Position numbers and translations under genes: made by a program. From Erythrocercus mccallii (taxonomy: Eukaryota > Chordata > Aves > Passeriformes > Dicruridae): a stretch of 64,000 bases of DNA. Where the stretch lies: assembly GCA_013397435.1 (NCBI GenBank), contig VZRG01000521.1, forward strand, positions 1 to 64,000, in the 5' to 3' direction. The notes under the pieces are model-generated. The model had not been told where the DNA came from, searched no databases, and was given only the letters and a program-made list of their open reading frames with translations. This document shows positions 34,770-47,869 of this stretch, one piece after another (within the stretch, counting starts at the first letter, position 1; every line of letters begins with the position of its first letter).

Positions 34770-34990
34770 CCCTGAATGAGAGGGGAGGGGAAAAAAATCA
34801 AAACTTTAAGGTATATGAACTGTGAAATTAAATCGAAATACTCAAATAAAGAATCACATAACAACATAAGCAAAGATGTTTACCAGGGCTTGAAGTTAAA
34901 TACAGATTTTTTCATAAACCCTAACACCAAATGCAATAAAGTTCTCTGGAATGTTAAATATAATTTACAAGGGAAAAAAATGTGCCCTGC
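34770..34990. promoter_or_regulatory. Weak candidate CNE
   Basis: A short A+T-rich island with repeated AAATAAAG and AACATAA words and a retained CpG. A 109-codon frame through it is lysine- and asparagine-rich because of base composition. Confidence 0.2.
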
Positions 34991-35829
34991 TGCCATAAAG
35001 CATCTTGTGCGGTGTCCCTTTCCAGGGATCAGCCCAGGAAGCAGAAGGAAACCTGCCCTTGCTGAGGATTTCCCCGTCCAAAGTGATCATGAGCACACTC
35101 AGTGAGCGAGCAGCCCTTTCCTCCATCTGCAGCACAGCCAAAAAAAACGGGAGCCAAGTAATCTGTGCTGCAGCTCCAGCAAAGGGGCTGCCCTTTGGAG
35201 TGGGGAGCATCGGCTCGGGCTCCCAGCTGCCCCAGCACGGGGTCCCTGGCAGGCAGGAGCACGGCCCAGCGCCTTTCATCGCCCATCTGGACCTTGCAGT
35301 GCCTGAGCCCAGGCTGGAGAGTTGGGTCCAGGGAAAATCATGGTCTCACATGACACTTATTCCTTGACTATTGCCCTTCTCGCTCCCCTGGCGTCTCTGA
35401 CATTAATGCCCCGAACTGACAGCACAAAGGCAGCATCTGGATAGCATCGCCTGTGGCTCTGGAGTCACGGCTGGTGGACTTGTGGTGTATCCAGATATAT
35501 TCATTAAAACACTAATCAAGCAGAAGCTCATTTGTGGAATTGTCTTTGAATTTAAAAGGGACAAAAAAAAAAAAGATGGTTGGACTACAAAGCCACTGCA
35601 GTCCAGAAGTGCTCTCTCCATGAAAGCACTTTGCCAGCCCAGGACAGTAAATGCCAGCTCCAAGTCCTGGGTGCCTGCATGGGTTTGCCAGGCCCTGTCA
35701 AAAGGGCAGGAATTGACAAGCCAGGCATGGTGGTGACAACTGGGGATGAAGAGCTCCTGGATGAGCTGTGAGCTGCTCCCTGCACAGAGGCAGGTCTGTG
35801 TCTACATGGATAGATTCTCTCCTGTAACT
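34991..35829. other. Non-coding spacer
   Basis: G+C-moderate, then mixed sequence. An A12 run lies at 35563-35574. No gene or repeat family is recognised. Confidence 0.5.
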
Positions 35830-36060
35830 GTGTTAGCATGTCGCAGCTATTAGAGGATTATATTTAAATTTGCATTATATTTAAAATAAATAACTACACA
35901 CAGAGACTATTTCACTGTCCTACGCCTCTCCTGTGATGGGTTGAAAGGCTTTATCTCTTCCTTCTTACCATCAAAACTGTGAGGCTGTGAACTGCCCCCA
36001 AAACTGAATGTCCCCCTGCAAGTGTAATCTTGGGAGAAGTTTTTAAAATTTCTAAATGCT
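35830..36060. promoter_or_regulatory. A+T-rich element with 12-bp direct repeat
   Basis: ATTATATTTAAA occurs at 35857-35868 and 35874-35885, with an exact octamer ATTTGCAT (35868-35875) bridging the two copies. It could be a compact POU/homeodomain site cluster or simple A+T-rich sequence. Confidence 0.3.
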
Positions 36061-36579
36061 AAAAATGGTCTGCCACATGTCCCCAGAGTCCTCAGCAGCT
36101 TAAGGAAAAGCCCCCAGTTTCTGGGAGCAGAACCAGCACATACCAGTCTCTGTTGTCCTCATGATACAGGCAACAAAGAGGGAGGGATGGGGTCCAGAAC
36201 CTAGACCTGATACATATTTTGTCCTGGATTGGTGGCAGATTTCAGTTTTGGATTTGCACCAAGGATAGGCCCTGCCCCAAGAGAGATGAATTGCTGGAGA
36301 AGAACTTTAAGTCTGAAGGGAACTTTCCCCTCTACAGACAGGTCACCAGGTCTTGCTCCTGCTGCAGTTGGGGAAAAACTCCACCTTGCCTTCAGGAGGG
36401 TCTCAGGGCTGCCTGAGCAGCAGAGGTGTCCTGGCAGCTGGAGAAGGTCAGGGTGGGGTCCAGGACTTGGGGGCAACCAGATTTCACCATGAAAAACCCA
36501 ACCTCTGTAAAAAAAACCCAAAAGTCAAACCCCAAATCCCCCAAACCTTAGAGAAGAGAAAGTGCCCTCAAGACTAGCT
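36061..36579. other. Non-coding spacer
   Basis: Moderate G+C, ending in an AAACCC-rich patch at 36500-36550. Nothing was recognised. Confidence 0.5.
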
Positions 36580-37570
36580 CCCCTCTAGCAACTTGGTTGG
36601 ACAAGGAGATATATATGTGCTAAAACTAAACTAATTTTCAGCCTCTTGGAGGAAATAAAATGACTGTTGCTATCATGGTGTAGCGTGAAAGCCTGGGTCA
36701 CGGGGGGACGGGAGACAATCCTTTGTTCCAGTAGTCCCAGGTGCATCATGTACTGGGCAGAACTTTAGCTTACAATTTGGGATTAAAGTAAATCCTAGTA
36801 TTTTTCTGCATGCCTGCCCGCTCCCTGGCTCCCAGAGACTGCTGGGTAACTGCCTATTATCCCGTGGTTCCACTTCAGTGCCCTCCCCAATAAAACTTTT
36901 CATATCCTTATAAACGAACTAGATTGCCGTGTTATAAACATTTACACTGTGCTAACAGATCATCTCCGCACATCAGAATTGGCTAAATTCCCTTTTCCAG
37001 ATGAATATATTGAAGGAGATTAGAGATATGATAGCTTTTCAGATTGCTGAACCCAGAGAAATTAGTTTAGTGAGCATTTACAGAGGCTAAATTGGAACCA
37101 TTAAATAGTGGATTAAATTGATGGTACTTTCATTGTCTGTCCTTCGGTACTGCTGTAAAATCAATTAGCCGTCACTATTCCATTCTCCATATAGTGAGAT
37201 TGTCAGCCTGGCTAGGAGCTGCAGAGCCTCACAGCAGTAGCAAGCAGTGTGAAAATACACCTATTAGGTGATGTGGCATGAAATAACATCATAGGGCAGA
37301 ATGTCCCAGTGAGATTTATCCCAGCCTTATCTCTACTTTAACAGAGAGGGGACAGACAATAGACTCTGGTGACACTCTTATCCTCCGAACATGTGCACCG
37401 GGATGCTCTCTGGACTGACAATTATTACATTGCCTCTCGACTGTCCTGAATTTTGCATCGGAAATCCCCGCTTTGCCCCCCTCTTAAACTGGCAGAGTCC
37501 CACATTAAGAGCGGAGGATTTGAGCAAAGTAGGTTTGCATCTGATTTGGGGGGGAAAAAAAAGGAAAACA
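36580..37570. promoter_or_regulatory. Strong candidate CNE (about 1 kb)
   Basis: Long A+T-rich stretch with scattered intact CpGs, many TAAT/ATTA words around 37085-37180, a GATA-like TTATCT at 37327-37332, a SOX-like ACAATAG near 37360, and CAATTATTACATTG near 37419. Almost no open frames exceed 70 codons. Composition strongly resembles clustered developmental enhancers. Confidence 0.5.
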
Positions 37571-37929
37571 TATCAACTTTCTCCCTCTTGGTTTTGTTAC
37601 AGCAGCTCTAAGTCCTGCTAGCTGGCTGAATTATGAGTGCAGCTCCAGCTTGTTTTGGGGGACAGCACAGCTTTGTCACAGCTGGGGAAACTGAGGCACG
37701 GGCATCACTGTCCTATCACTTCCCAGAGACGTCTGAGTTCTGCTGATGAGGACAATGCCAAGTCATTGAAAGCCCTTTTCAGCTCCACTTGCTTGTTTTG
37801 CACCTTTTTTACACGGGAGAAAACCCAGAAAAGGGTGAATAACCTGCTCCCATTTTACGGGGTGAGTTGGGGGCCTCTTCACCCACCAACCTCCCACCAC
37901 CACTCTGCCAGGAAGTGAGAGAAACTCTA
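37571..37929. other. Short spacer
   Basis: Mixed-composition sequence. Nothing was recognised. Confidence 0.5.
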
Positions 37930-38420
37930 TAGCCCTGACTGCATCCACTGTGTGCAGTTATCTCCTAATGGGGAAAATGGAAATATCTCCCAAATTTGTG
38001 CCATTAAATTCTTTTCGTAAAGGGTGAAATTTAAAAATAATGAAGAAAACAAGTTCCCTAAATTTAAGCTTTAACCTTTTGACCTTTTCCCTGCTGTTTT
38101 TTTTCCCAGGAGAGGTCTCAGCCTTGGTTTAAAAACCTATCATCCTTCTTGTCCGCTGTGGGGTGAACTGGAGGAGATTTTCCATCCACAGAGAGCTTTC
38201 CTTTCAATATTTAAGTTTTCTATTGAACATAGAAATGGAAAAAAAGCCCTTACATTTCCAATAAAACTTCATCCAGTTCCAATTTCTTGCACTGATGTGA
38301 CAAAGTTTTTAAATCTCTTGTCAACGTCTTAGTTATGCTTCACGAAGGAACTATCTAGAGCTGCTGGACTTCACATTAAATGTTTGCTAGGCTGGTAATA
38401 GGGACACTCTGTCTTCTGTT
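37930..38420. promoter_or_regulatory. Candidate CNE
   Basis: A+T-rich, repeat-poor, with AAATTTAAGC and TTAAGTTT words and few open frames. Weaker motif content than neighbouring candidates. Confidence 0.28.
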
Positions 38421-41219
38421 CTCAATAATTCTCCTCTTTGCAGGGGTGAGATGGGATTCCAAATGCTCCTCACTTATTTTAGTGTCCTAAACTTGGAGGA
38501 TGTCCAAAGTTCCCCTCCTCCTGAGCAGGATGTGGGGTGAAGTGGTGATTTCAGTGCCACTGTGTTTCATGCAGTGCTCCTCTGCCTGACCCAAGCCTTC
38601 TCTGCTGGCTGAAATGGATGCAGAGCAGCATCCCCACTGATCTGCAAAACACTGTGCATGGTCACTGCGAGTGCTTCTTACCCACATCTCCATCTCCTGA
38701 GCCCAGAAAGGTGTCCTCTCTGTGGGGACCATGCAGCAAGCATGGGCTGAAGCTCCCACACGTTCTCAGCTCAAGGGAGTGGGGGGAAATGCAGAGGGTG
38801 ACAGGTAATGTCAGCCCAGCCCTTCAGCCCCGGATTTGGCCATGTTTACAGAGACACCCTCCACTACTCCCCTAATCATGTCTTGCTCTCCTCCATCCCA
38901 GGCAGCAATCAGTGCTTCGTTATCACTGGAATCTCATTGCTAATTGAGGTCTGAGAGCCTTTATTTCCTGGACATCTCATGCATGCTGAGGGCAGCACCT
39001 TCTGCAAATAAATCATGTCATCATCTGTTTGGCATCGCTCTTCATTGCAGAGGGCTGGGGATCACAATCAAACCGCTTGGTTTCTCAAAACCATCCTTAG
39101 ATCTTCCTCATCTCCACCCTCCACCACTGCCTTGGGGTTTCTGGCACCTCTCTGTAGACAGAATTGGGCTATGAGTAGCTGCTACATGGAACAAAAATTT
39201 CCCTAACTAAATTCATTTATAGCCAATATTTTTTTTTTAAATGAGCAACGTCTTCTGCTGTTCCTCCTCTTCTTGTAATTCCTAAAATTTCTTTCTGTAG
39301 GAATCATCCTGTCTCTTCTAAAATATTGCATCTCTGGCTTTTCAGGGATTTCTGTCTGTAACTAAAGTGGGGTCAGATTGAGTGAGCCTAGGTCAGTTTC
39401 AGGATGATGCAACACATGTTGGTGCAAATCACAAGTTTTCATTTTCTCCTAGTCCACACTTCCCTCCCAAGGAGGGAAATACTGAAGTGACCTTGAGAAA
39501 GTCACACTGCCCAGCTCAGCCTCAGTGTCCTGCCCACTGGGACTCTGATCAGGTACATCCCAGACAGCTCTCTCCTGTGTGGAAACAATTTTTTCTTCTC
39601 TTCTTCTGAAGTTAAAACTTTGCTTGTCCTACATTTTTTTCTATTGCATGGACATCTTTTAAGACCCTCTTAGTTCCTGTTATTTCTTATCTAACATGAA
39701 ATTTCCACCCCATAGTTTTGTCACTCCCCGATGTCCTGCTAGCCCAGCTGCATCACTGTCCTACTTCAACCTTGCCTGTGATGTTCACCTTAACAGGCAA
39801 AGCAGACATCAGAGTGATAATTTAACCCTGAAAAAGTACAGATTGGCCAACTACTTTCTTAAAATTGCTCAGCCTGGTGACCTGGTAGTACTCAATGGCT
39901 TGTCCTGGATCCCACAGCTGGTTGTGGCAAGTCACACTTTCCAAACTCACCTCTTGCTGCTGAAGGAGGATGCTGTTCCCAAATCAACAGGGAACTTCGG
40001 CAGTCAGCCTGCAAGACAGATCTAACTGCTTCTGCCACTGCCCCATTTATCTTCATTTCCATTTTTGCATTGATGGGTATCATACACCACAAAGAGCCAG
40101 CCCAGCCGTGAAATGACACTGGACTGGCAACCTCATAATTATCCAGGCTCACGTATCAATTCTCTTCAATCCCTTTGTGACACTCCATTGCTTCCTCATA
40201 ACTTCCTCATCTGACAGATCAGCACTGTGCACCCGAAGCGCCTGAAAGCCCCCGGGTAATGGCCTCAGGGACAAAGTTAGCCCTGGCAGAAGTGGGCAAA
40301 GACGCTTGTTGGCTTCAGTGAGACTTTTGCTCACCTTGTGCCAAGCCTGAAAACAGTCCAACGTCTCTTCCATGCACACAAAGGCCTCATGTTCTTTATC
40401 TGCTGGAGGGCTCTGCTGCCTGGGTCTGAGATGCAGGACTGCAGGGACGCACCCTGCTCCATAAAACCCCTGTTCATTCAGCCAGCCCCAGGGATGGTTT
40501 ACCTTGACTCTTTCTTTTTCCTCATCTTGAGAGGAACTTAAAACTCTCCTTGCAATCCAAAGCAATTGTACCACAGATATGGACACAACATGAAGGTGTC
40601 AAGGGGGGAAGGGTGGGAAGCAGTCGTTATAAATTCCTTCCCCCACACAGTCAGGCTGTTTCTGCCAGAACATCTTCCCTGTGTTTAAGGCACGGTGTTT
40701 GCAGCATGAGCTGAACTGTGGGAGCACTGATGTGAGCTCTGCAAGAGGACTTGGGGACTTGCCCCTTTCCACTCAAACTGCAAACCCCAGAAGAAAAACC
40801 CCCTTGGAGCTGCTCCTCCTCCTCAGCACACAGGCAAAACACAACCCATGGACAGGCAGCTTCTACCGGAGCTGGAGGAGATGGGATGTTGAGCAGAAAG
40901 CTGACAGAACCCCCTTGGAGAATGGGGTGCTTTTATTCCTGCTGCCGCTCGCATCCCAGGGAAGGGTGGATGAGGAATTTTCCCTGGCTTCCCCAGCGCT
41001 GGCAGAGCCGTGCAGACAAGCTGGGCAGTGGGTGTTGAGCTGCCCGAGCCCCTGCTGCTCCAGGCAACTGCCTTCCCTGCCATCCTGGGCCCCTTCTGCC
41101 TGTCACAGAGGCACAGCGTGTGTCCCAGCGAGGGCACAGCCGGACCCTGCCACCCGGGAGGGACGGTGGCTGCAGCAAAGCCGCGCTCAGCCGAGTGCGA
41201 GGCTGCTCCAGTCTCGGGG
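38421..41219. other. Long non-coding spacer
   Basis: Mixed-composition unique DNA. Small A+T-rich patches near 38920-39020 and 39205-39330 could be minor conserved blocks. The G+C-rich end (about 40900-41220) has moderate CpG. A 198-codon forward frame at 40681-41277 has no domain and overlaps reverse frames. No repeats were recognised. Confidence 0.45.
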
Positions 41220-42130
41220 AAAGCCTCACCACTGGTTTTTAATTTGCTTTGGATCGAGGCCATTATCATTAGAATAATCTCAAGCAGGTGATAGGCAGGA
41301 GTAAATTAATTCTGAATAAAAGCGTTTGGGGGTGGGTGCCAAGGAAGGGCAGGGGTGGGCATCGGGCACCGCCTTTGTGGGTTGGTCAGAGAGGACATTT
41401 GGTGACAAAGTGGACTTGAACTTGATTTGGAAGGACTGTATTTCCTCTGATGCTACATTTTTCTTTCTGCTATAGACCCCTAGATCTGAAATGCACAAGC
41501 CAGTGTTTAACAACAAATGCAGAGAGTGATGGGAGCAGGGTTATTTATGCGATTTTATTTTTAATTCACCTTGTCCACTGAAATCATGTGCATGAGAACA
41601 ATTGAAAATAAATTATCTCCCATCTCCAGAAAGAACCTTTCACTGTTGTTCCTGGAGCCACCCGGACACATGAACAATTAATCCTCGACTCCAGACCCAA
41701 GTGACTCAACCAATAAAACAGCTGTCAGCTGCCGGTCCTGGGGAGGTGCTGCCTAATATCCCAGGAGAGGATAATTATTCTTATCTGATTTGGCTCTGGA
41801 ATGAAATCATAAAAAGCCTCGTCCCATTCTGTAAATTCAGTTCTTCTTAGCAGGTTAAGCAGAGCCCAAATGACTAACATTTCTGTCAGCACCGACTCTG
41901 GCTAAGGGCTAATATACCATGAAGAATAACCCAATAATAAATCTTATTATAGGGAAAGAAGGAAAAAAAAAAAAGTGAGAGCATGGAAAAGCGTGGAACC
42001 TCAGAGACAACCTAAGAGGGTGTGAGACAGTTTCAGTGGCTAAAAGAAGTGGTTTCTGATTGTCACTCAGAGGGAAATTTCTGAGAAATTTTACCAAAAA
42101 TTCTCAATAATATTGACTCAAATCTGAATG
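41220..42130. promoter_or_regulatory. Candidate CNE with overlapping E-box pair
   Basis: A+T-rich with retained CpGs. CAGCTG E-boxes at 41719-41724 and 41726-41731 are 7 bp apart with TGTCAG between them; a CCAAT box lies at 41710-41714; GATA-like TTATCT is near 41780; CAATTAATCC is near 41677. The combination of bHLH, GATA and homeodomain words suggests a tissue-specific enhancer. Confidence 0.45.
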
Positions 42131-43839
42131 TTTTCTGTGTAAGTGTTTCTGGAGCCAGAACTTATTTTCTTGTTCTCTGGGTGTTTTTCTTTGTTAAAAG
42201 TGGTACCTCTTGGTGTGCAATGAGTAGTTATTGTAAAAATCTCCCCACAGGGAGAGACACTTCTTTGAAAGCATGACAGTGGTTTGGGAACACTGAAGCC
42301 CCAACAAGGCTTCAGTGCTCCCTGGGATGAAAAATCCCCTTGAGCCTGGAGGTGGATAAAACGGATGCTGCATCCACATCTCTCTGCTTCTGAGGTGGAG
42401 GGTAGACCCTGGTCCCTTGAGTTTTCCTCTGGGGTGTCTCTAGCACACCCCGTCCAAGCCTGTAAGTCCCATTCCCGAGCCCTGCTGTGCTGCAGGGACA
42501 GCCCAGTGCAAAGAGCAGGAATCCCAACATCTTGTGGTGGTGTAGAAATAGGAGATAGACACTCTGCTAAAAGTTTCAGAACCAAACCTTTGTGTCTCTC
42601 CCTCGGATGAACACAGGCTCAGCTGCTGAAGTCGATGTCTGGGAAGGATCTGCTCCTTGGGAATGGTGCTCTCTCCCTCATCACAGAAAGATTTACTGCC
42701 TGGGTGGAAAGTGCTTTGCTGGGGGGATGGGAAACGGTGTTGAGTTTAAAGTTCAGGATGACCTTTGTTGTTGCCTTTCATACCACTGATCAAGAGGCTC
42801 CTGGAAATAATGACCGTGCAACTCTATCTGCTGTCCCTGGGTCTCTGTTTGCAGTGGTTCCCCCCAGCAGGCAGTTTCCCAGGAGGGCAGCTTGGATGTG
42901 ACTGAAGTGCTGGGATGGCAGCAGGGTGTGGGGACAGGGCTCGAGGGCCACAGGGGAACTGGAGCTCAGGAAACCACTGAGAGGTCTGGCAAGGGAGAGT
43001 TCTACAGAAGATTGATGTCAGAGTGGTGGTGCCACCACCAAAGTGCTTCTGCAGCGCCTGGGAAGGGCGTTAGGGGAGAGCAGGGACACGGTGGCCAGGA
43101 CATGCTGGAGGAGTCTCAGACCTCAGGAAGGAATCTCTGGTCACAGCCATGTGGATCATGTGTACTTTTGTCTTCGGTTTGTTACTCTATCCCAAGGAAC
43201 CATCAGTGGCAGGTGCTAGGGGGACAGGGACAAAAACTAAGGAGGGAGTGGGAAGGAGATGTCCCCCAGTGCAGGGGGACTTGGGGCCCATCTCAGCTTC
43301 CCAGGGCTGCCACTCCATGACATTGTCATTGCAAGGCATGAGATTGTCCCAGGCCCTGCTGAAGGGCAGCCAGATACATTTTCCAGGAGAGGCAAAACCA
43401 GGGCTGTGGGTACTGGAGGGTCACTGATGCTGTATCGGGGCTGGCGAGGAGAAGTGAGGAGAGCACTGGATTGCAACCACACTGGGGAGGGTGGTGGGAG
43501 CCCAAGACAAGAGGGGGCTCAGCAAGGGATTTTCATGACCCCAGCAGCATGGGCCACTCCAGCAGGAGGCAGGACAGCAGAGAAACAGCAGGTCCTTAGA
43601 GCAAGAGGGACAGAGACCACAGGTGTCACCCAGATGTGAGATCACTTCTGTGAGATGTTTCATCACTTCTGGGCAGAGACATCAGCTTTTATGGCTTTTT
43701 CCTCTTTGGAGCTGCCTATGACCATTGCTCAGGGAGCAAGGGCGCAGGAAAGGCAATATAAATACCACACATCACTGCTCACATCCAGAGCATCTCTGAG
43801 TCAGGCACACCAAGTCTCTAAAAAGGTGGACAAATATTT
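42131..43839. other. Non-coding spacer
   Basis: Moderate G+C and purine-rich. Several 80-155-codon frames on both strands overlap. Nothing was recognised. Confidence 0.5.
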
Positions 43840-44140
43840 GCTAAGAAAGATTCTTCCAGGCCCAGATCAGGTTCAGGCTGATAGCTGTATTGTAGATATA
43901 ATCTGGAGAGACAAGGCCTGGAAGCTGGATTATTTAGAAGAGAGATGTATCTGTTTATTGAAGAAATTTTAGGACTTCTAGGAAGTGATGTAATCTCTCA
44001 GAAATTGAGACAAATCCAGGATAAAAACACAGTCTATTAATTTCTATAAATCTATAAATTTACTACAATCTGGATACAATTACATAATAATGCACTAATG
44101 AAACTTTATAAATTTCATTTTCATCCTTAGAACCCTTTTG
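43840..44140. promoter_or_regulatory. Weak A+T-rich candidate element
   Basis: Contains tandem TCTATAAA words (about 44041-44059) and a near-palindrome GAAACTTTATAAATTTC near 44100. It may be regulatory or low complexity. Confidence 0.25.
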
Positions 44141-44400
44141 AAATTCTGTTTGTGGAATAACTTTGATTTATGCCTCATTGTTCTTTCTAGTGATCATACC
44201 TCCATCTGGTGGGAGTGAAGGACTGGTAAGATTGACCTGCACAGACCAGCTAAAAGACCTGTGGGAACAAGAGTTTCACTCAGAGGTGAGCTTTGCTGTT
44301 TACTATATGAAGATCTAAAGAGAGACAACTGATGATACCACCCTGGGACAATAAATTAAACCACCTCAGAGATAGAGGGAAAAAAAATTTAAAAAAAAGA

Positions 44401-44418
44401 GAAGTGAAGTGAAGTGAA
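44401..44418 (+). repeat. (GAAGT)n short microsatellite
   Basis: Three perfect GAAGT units plus a partial one, next to A-rich runs at 44381-44399. Confidence 0.85.
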
Positions 44419-44419
44419 C

Positions 44420-45739
44420 ACTGACCACATCAGGGATCAGGTCTCCATCAGAGGGAAGCAGAGAGTGGTCCAGTAGTGCTGGTAAAATCAAAGATCCCTT
44501 GGAAGCAGGAGTATCTGTTATGGGGAAGCTGAACGGTTATGGAATGGACCCAGGTGACCCAAAGGCAATCACTGGTGTGCTCTGCTCTGATGGGGGGAGA
44601 GGGTGGCCAAGGATGGGGAAGGCTCAGCAAGCCCTGCCAAGACAGGGATGGCCTGTCTGGATGTGCAGTTTGAGACAAAGAAACAAGGCCAGAGAAAGTG
44701 ATGGATCAAGAGCAGTCACATGGGGAGCAGAAGCACAAAAATTGCCTCCACTGTGAGTTTCAACACAAGGCAAACAACTTTTTCAGCTGAATACACAACT
44801 TGATGAGCATGCATAACTGGTGCTTGGAAGAATATTCCAACTTCTCCTGCCTGCAAAGGCAGACATTTGCATGTACATGGAATAAATTTACCTGTGAGAG
44901 CTCTTGGTCCTGTGTAGCTTTGAAAGCATTCAGACCTGATTGCCTTATTAAGCCCAATGCTCATTTTTAAGCCACTATCTGTAGAAGACATCATGTTCCA
45001 AATTGTACCTGGCTTAGCTTTTATCTCAGATGCCTGCTTACCATAAAAGCCTGGAAAGGCAGCACAGTAACTTCTTCCAATGAAAAATATTAAAATCTGA
45101 GATTTCTCTGGCCAAGGGAAGCAATCAGTCAGTGATATTGAAAGATCCATCATCAAAGTGTACGGCAAGGAATGAATAGATTCTAAATCAGTCAAACATT
45201 TTAAACATCCCTTTTGTAATTGACAATTTTGTAATATTTATTCACAACAGATCTGATTGCTGGATTCCCACTGGCTCCCCTCAGGAGGGTTTGCGTGAAA
45301 TCAGTTTGAAATGGTGTGTCAATTTTTTTCTGAAGTCACCATCTGGCTGATAGACTTGAGTCTGTTCTAATACACTGACCCAGTGAATCGCTGCTAAACA
45401 ATTCCCAGGGGTCTCCACTCCTCTGGCAGGCAATCCGGGAGAGCTGCCGGGAGAGAGCAGGCAAGACAGGCATATTTTAATGTGTTATGTTGAAGGATTG
45501 TAAAAGAATTTGATTTCTGTAAATAAACAGAGATCTTGGGACGGTCTTGTCCACTCTTGTGCCCTTGTGCTGGTTTCAGATGTGAGGGGAGGTCCACGAA
45601 TCAGTATTAATGACCTGAAACTACTTGAAATTGTGCTGGGGGAGGGAAAAAACCCCAAGAAATAAAAGCCCACAAAGAGCCCTCCTCCCTGATCAGCAGC
45701 AAGGAACCCAAATGTTTGATAGATCAACCCCCACCGCCC
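44420..45739. other. Non-coding spacer
   Basis: Mixed-composition sequence with an exact octamer ATTTGCAT at 44865-44872. A 159-codon reverse frame (44716-45195) is not a recognisable protein. Confidence 0.5.
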
Positions 45740-46640
45740 AGCTGGCAAAAATAAATAGTGGATGAAATACATGGCGCATCTATTTCAAATATGTGACAGC
45801 GTATACAGGACACTGGGGTCCTGCAAAATCACCTCCATTCCATATCACCAAAAATCCCTAGGATGAAATATGTTCAAACTGTCCATGCTTAAAACCAGAT
45901 GGGTTTACCTTGCAGTGTGGAACGAGGCCTCAGCACACGTGTTTTGTGTGTTTTCCTACATAGCAGTGATAGTTTGCGTGGCACACGTTGGTAATTAGAG
46001 GCTTCCTCTCATCATCCCTCAGCAAAGCACTGCTGCCACCCTTGTGAATTACATTTTCTCCTGTGCAAGTGACTGTTTTGTCACTGTGTTGCCCAGCCCC
46101 AGAGCACGTGTGTGTGCTGATGCAACCTGGCCTGTGTACCTACACACGTGTGTTTGTGCACATATCCCCACATACACACGAGCTTGGCGTAATTCTAGGA
46201 TGACTAATTTTTTTTTGACAGGCGAGTAAATCATCATTATAGCATTTGTTTTTTTCCGTTACCATCAATCATTATTGTATGTGTGATCAAGCAGAATTTG
46301 TCTTTGGCTGCTTAAAATATTCCTGATCGTTTTTCAAGGCTAAATATCTTCTCTAGATAAAGAACACTTACTGTAATAATGTGTATGCTAAAGAGCTGAT
46401 CCAAACCCCACTGAAATCATATGAAGGGTATTGGCTCAAGGAACATTGATTTAAGTCCTAAAGCATCATTTATTTCTCAATAGAACCCCAGTAAGAGACT
46501 GAGCATGGAGAATATTTTATAGGGTTTGATTAATTCCCTCTTCAACCAATGGAGTAAGGCAGTAAGGATCAAGACAGGAGAAGAAGTGCATATCTAAAGC
46601 CTTGAAAATATACAGAATATCACAACCTGGTGAAACATGC
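45740..46640. promoter_or_regulatory. Candidate CNE with three CACGTG E-boxes
   Basis: Repeat-poor, A+T-rich on the right. Canonical CACGTG E-boxes lie at 45936-45941, 46105-46110 and 46145-46150 among TG-rich flanks. The following 46200-46400 segment has TAAT/ATTA, ATCAATCATTATTG and GATAAAG words. Retention of CpG-bearing CACGTG in otherwise CpG-poor DNA suggests constraint. Confidence 0.42.
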
Positions 46641-47869
46641 AGGAAAGTTCTCTGTAAATCAACTCAATTCTTAAATGAATTTGCTTCAGCTACGTTGGGG
46701 ACCATTCTGTAGGCCCATCCACTGAGAACTCAAACTCAGAGAACAGAAGTGGTTGGGAAGATGAGCAAGAACAGCAGGAATAAAAGAGACCTTTTATTAA
46801 GAAAACTGAAGTGATGATTCAGACCCATAGACCAAGGCACAGGGGACAGGAGAACAACTGCAGACTGCATCAGGACACCTCCCTTCAGGATATCTTGTCT
46901 TACTTGCACATTTAAAAGCTCTTGCTTGGGGTCATCCTGGGATGCTCTCAGACCTGTCTCTGCACCCAGAATCCATCAGGGGCTTCTGTCATTAGAGGAC
47001 ATAAAACTACCCCCAAAATACATCCCACCATTAAAACCATGCAGGGAATCAAAGCTTGCCAGGTCTGCATGGCAAGTGCTCTCTGCAAGCATCATAATTA
47101 ACAGTAAGAGTAATTAAACTTTTAACACCAGCTAGGCCCAATTTCTAAGATCTGGGGGTTAATGCAGCAGTTTTCTAAAGGACAGGAAAATAAAGTAGTA
47201 ATAAAATAAAATGAATGTTGCAAGGACCCTGAGGCATGATTGTCCTCTGCACATTCCAGTGATGAGCGTGTCCTGTTTCTTTGGCTGCAGGAAGCCCTCA
47301 GTGCTCCCTGCCTGCTGGGTAATTATTTTGTTACCATGGGGCTGTGCAGGTTTGGTCATTGTGGGGGTCACAGACCACTGTCAGCCTGGACCAGAGGAAG
47401 ACAAGCTCTGAAGCAGCTGCAGAAAAAAAGTGTCTGCATCCAATCTTCTCTCCCCATTTCTGGGATTGCAAACCAGGGAGAAACAGATGGGAGAGAAATA
47501 AAATTGACAGATGAACATTCAAAGTTTATCCTCCTTTTTAGTGGGTCGTAGTGGAGACCACTGTGGCAATGCTGCGCAAGATGTTGGTGTGATTTTGTTT
47601 TTCCTTCTTCTTCCAAGAAAGTTCGGTGGTTCCTGGGTTATGAAACATGATGAGAAGCAGAGGCAAAGGTGTCTTGTCAGGCTTGGGCAGGTTTGGGGGT
47701 GATTGGTCTTTTTCAAGCCTTTGAGACTGGGGTGGAGGAGCCCTGTGCAGGGTCCTGCTGGATGGAAGCAGGGTGAGGTGCCCTGACTGGTGCTGGTAAT
47801 TCTCAGTGCAAGCCCACACAGGTAAGGGACATGTGCCTGTCTAGTCTTTGTCACATTCAGGTCACTTTC
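46641..47869. other. Non-coding spacer
   Basis: Mixed-composition unique DNA. One RFX-like GTTACCATGG lies at 47330-47339. No gene or repeat was recognised. Confidence 0.5.
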
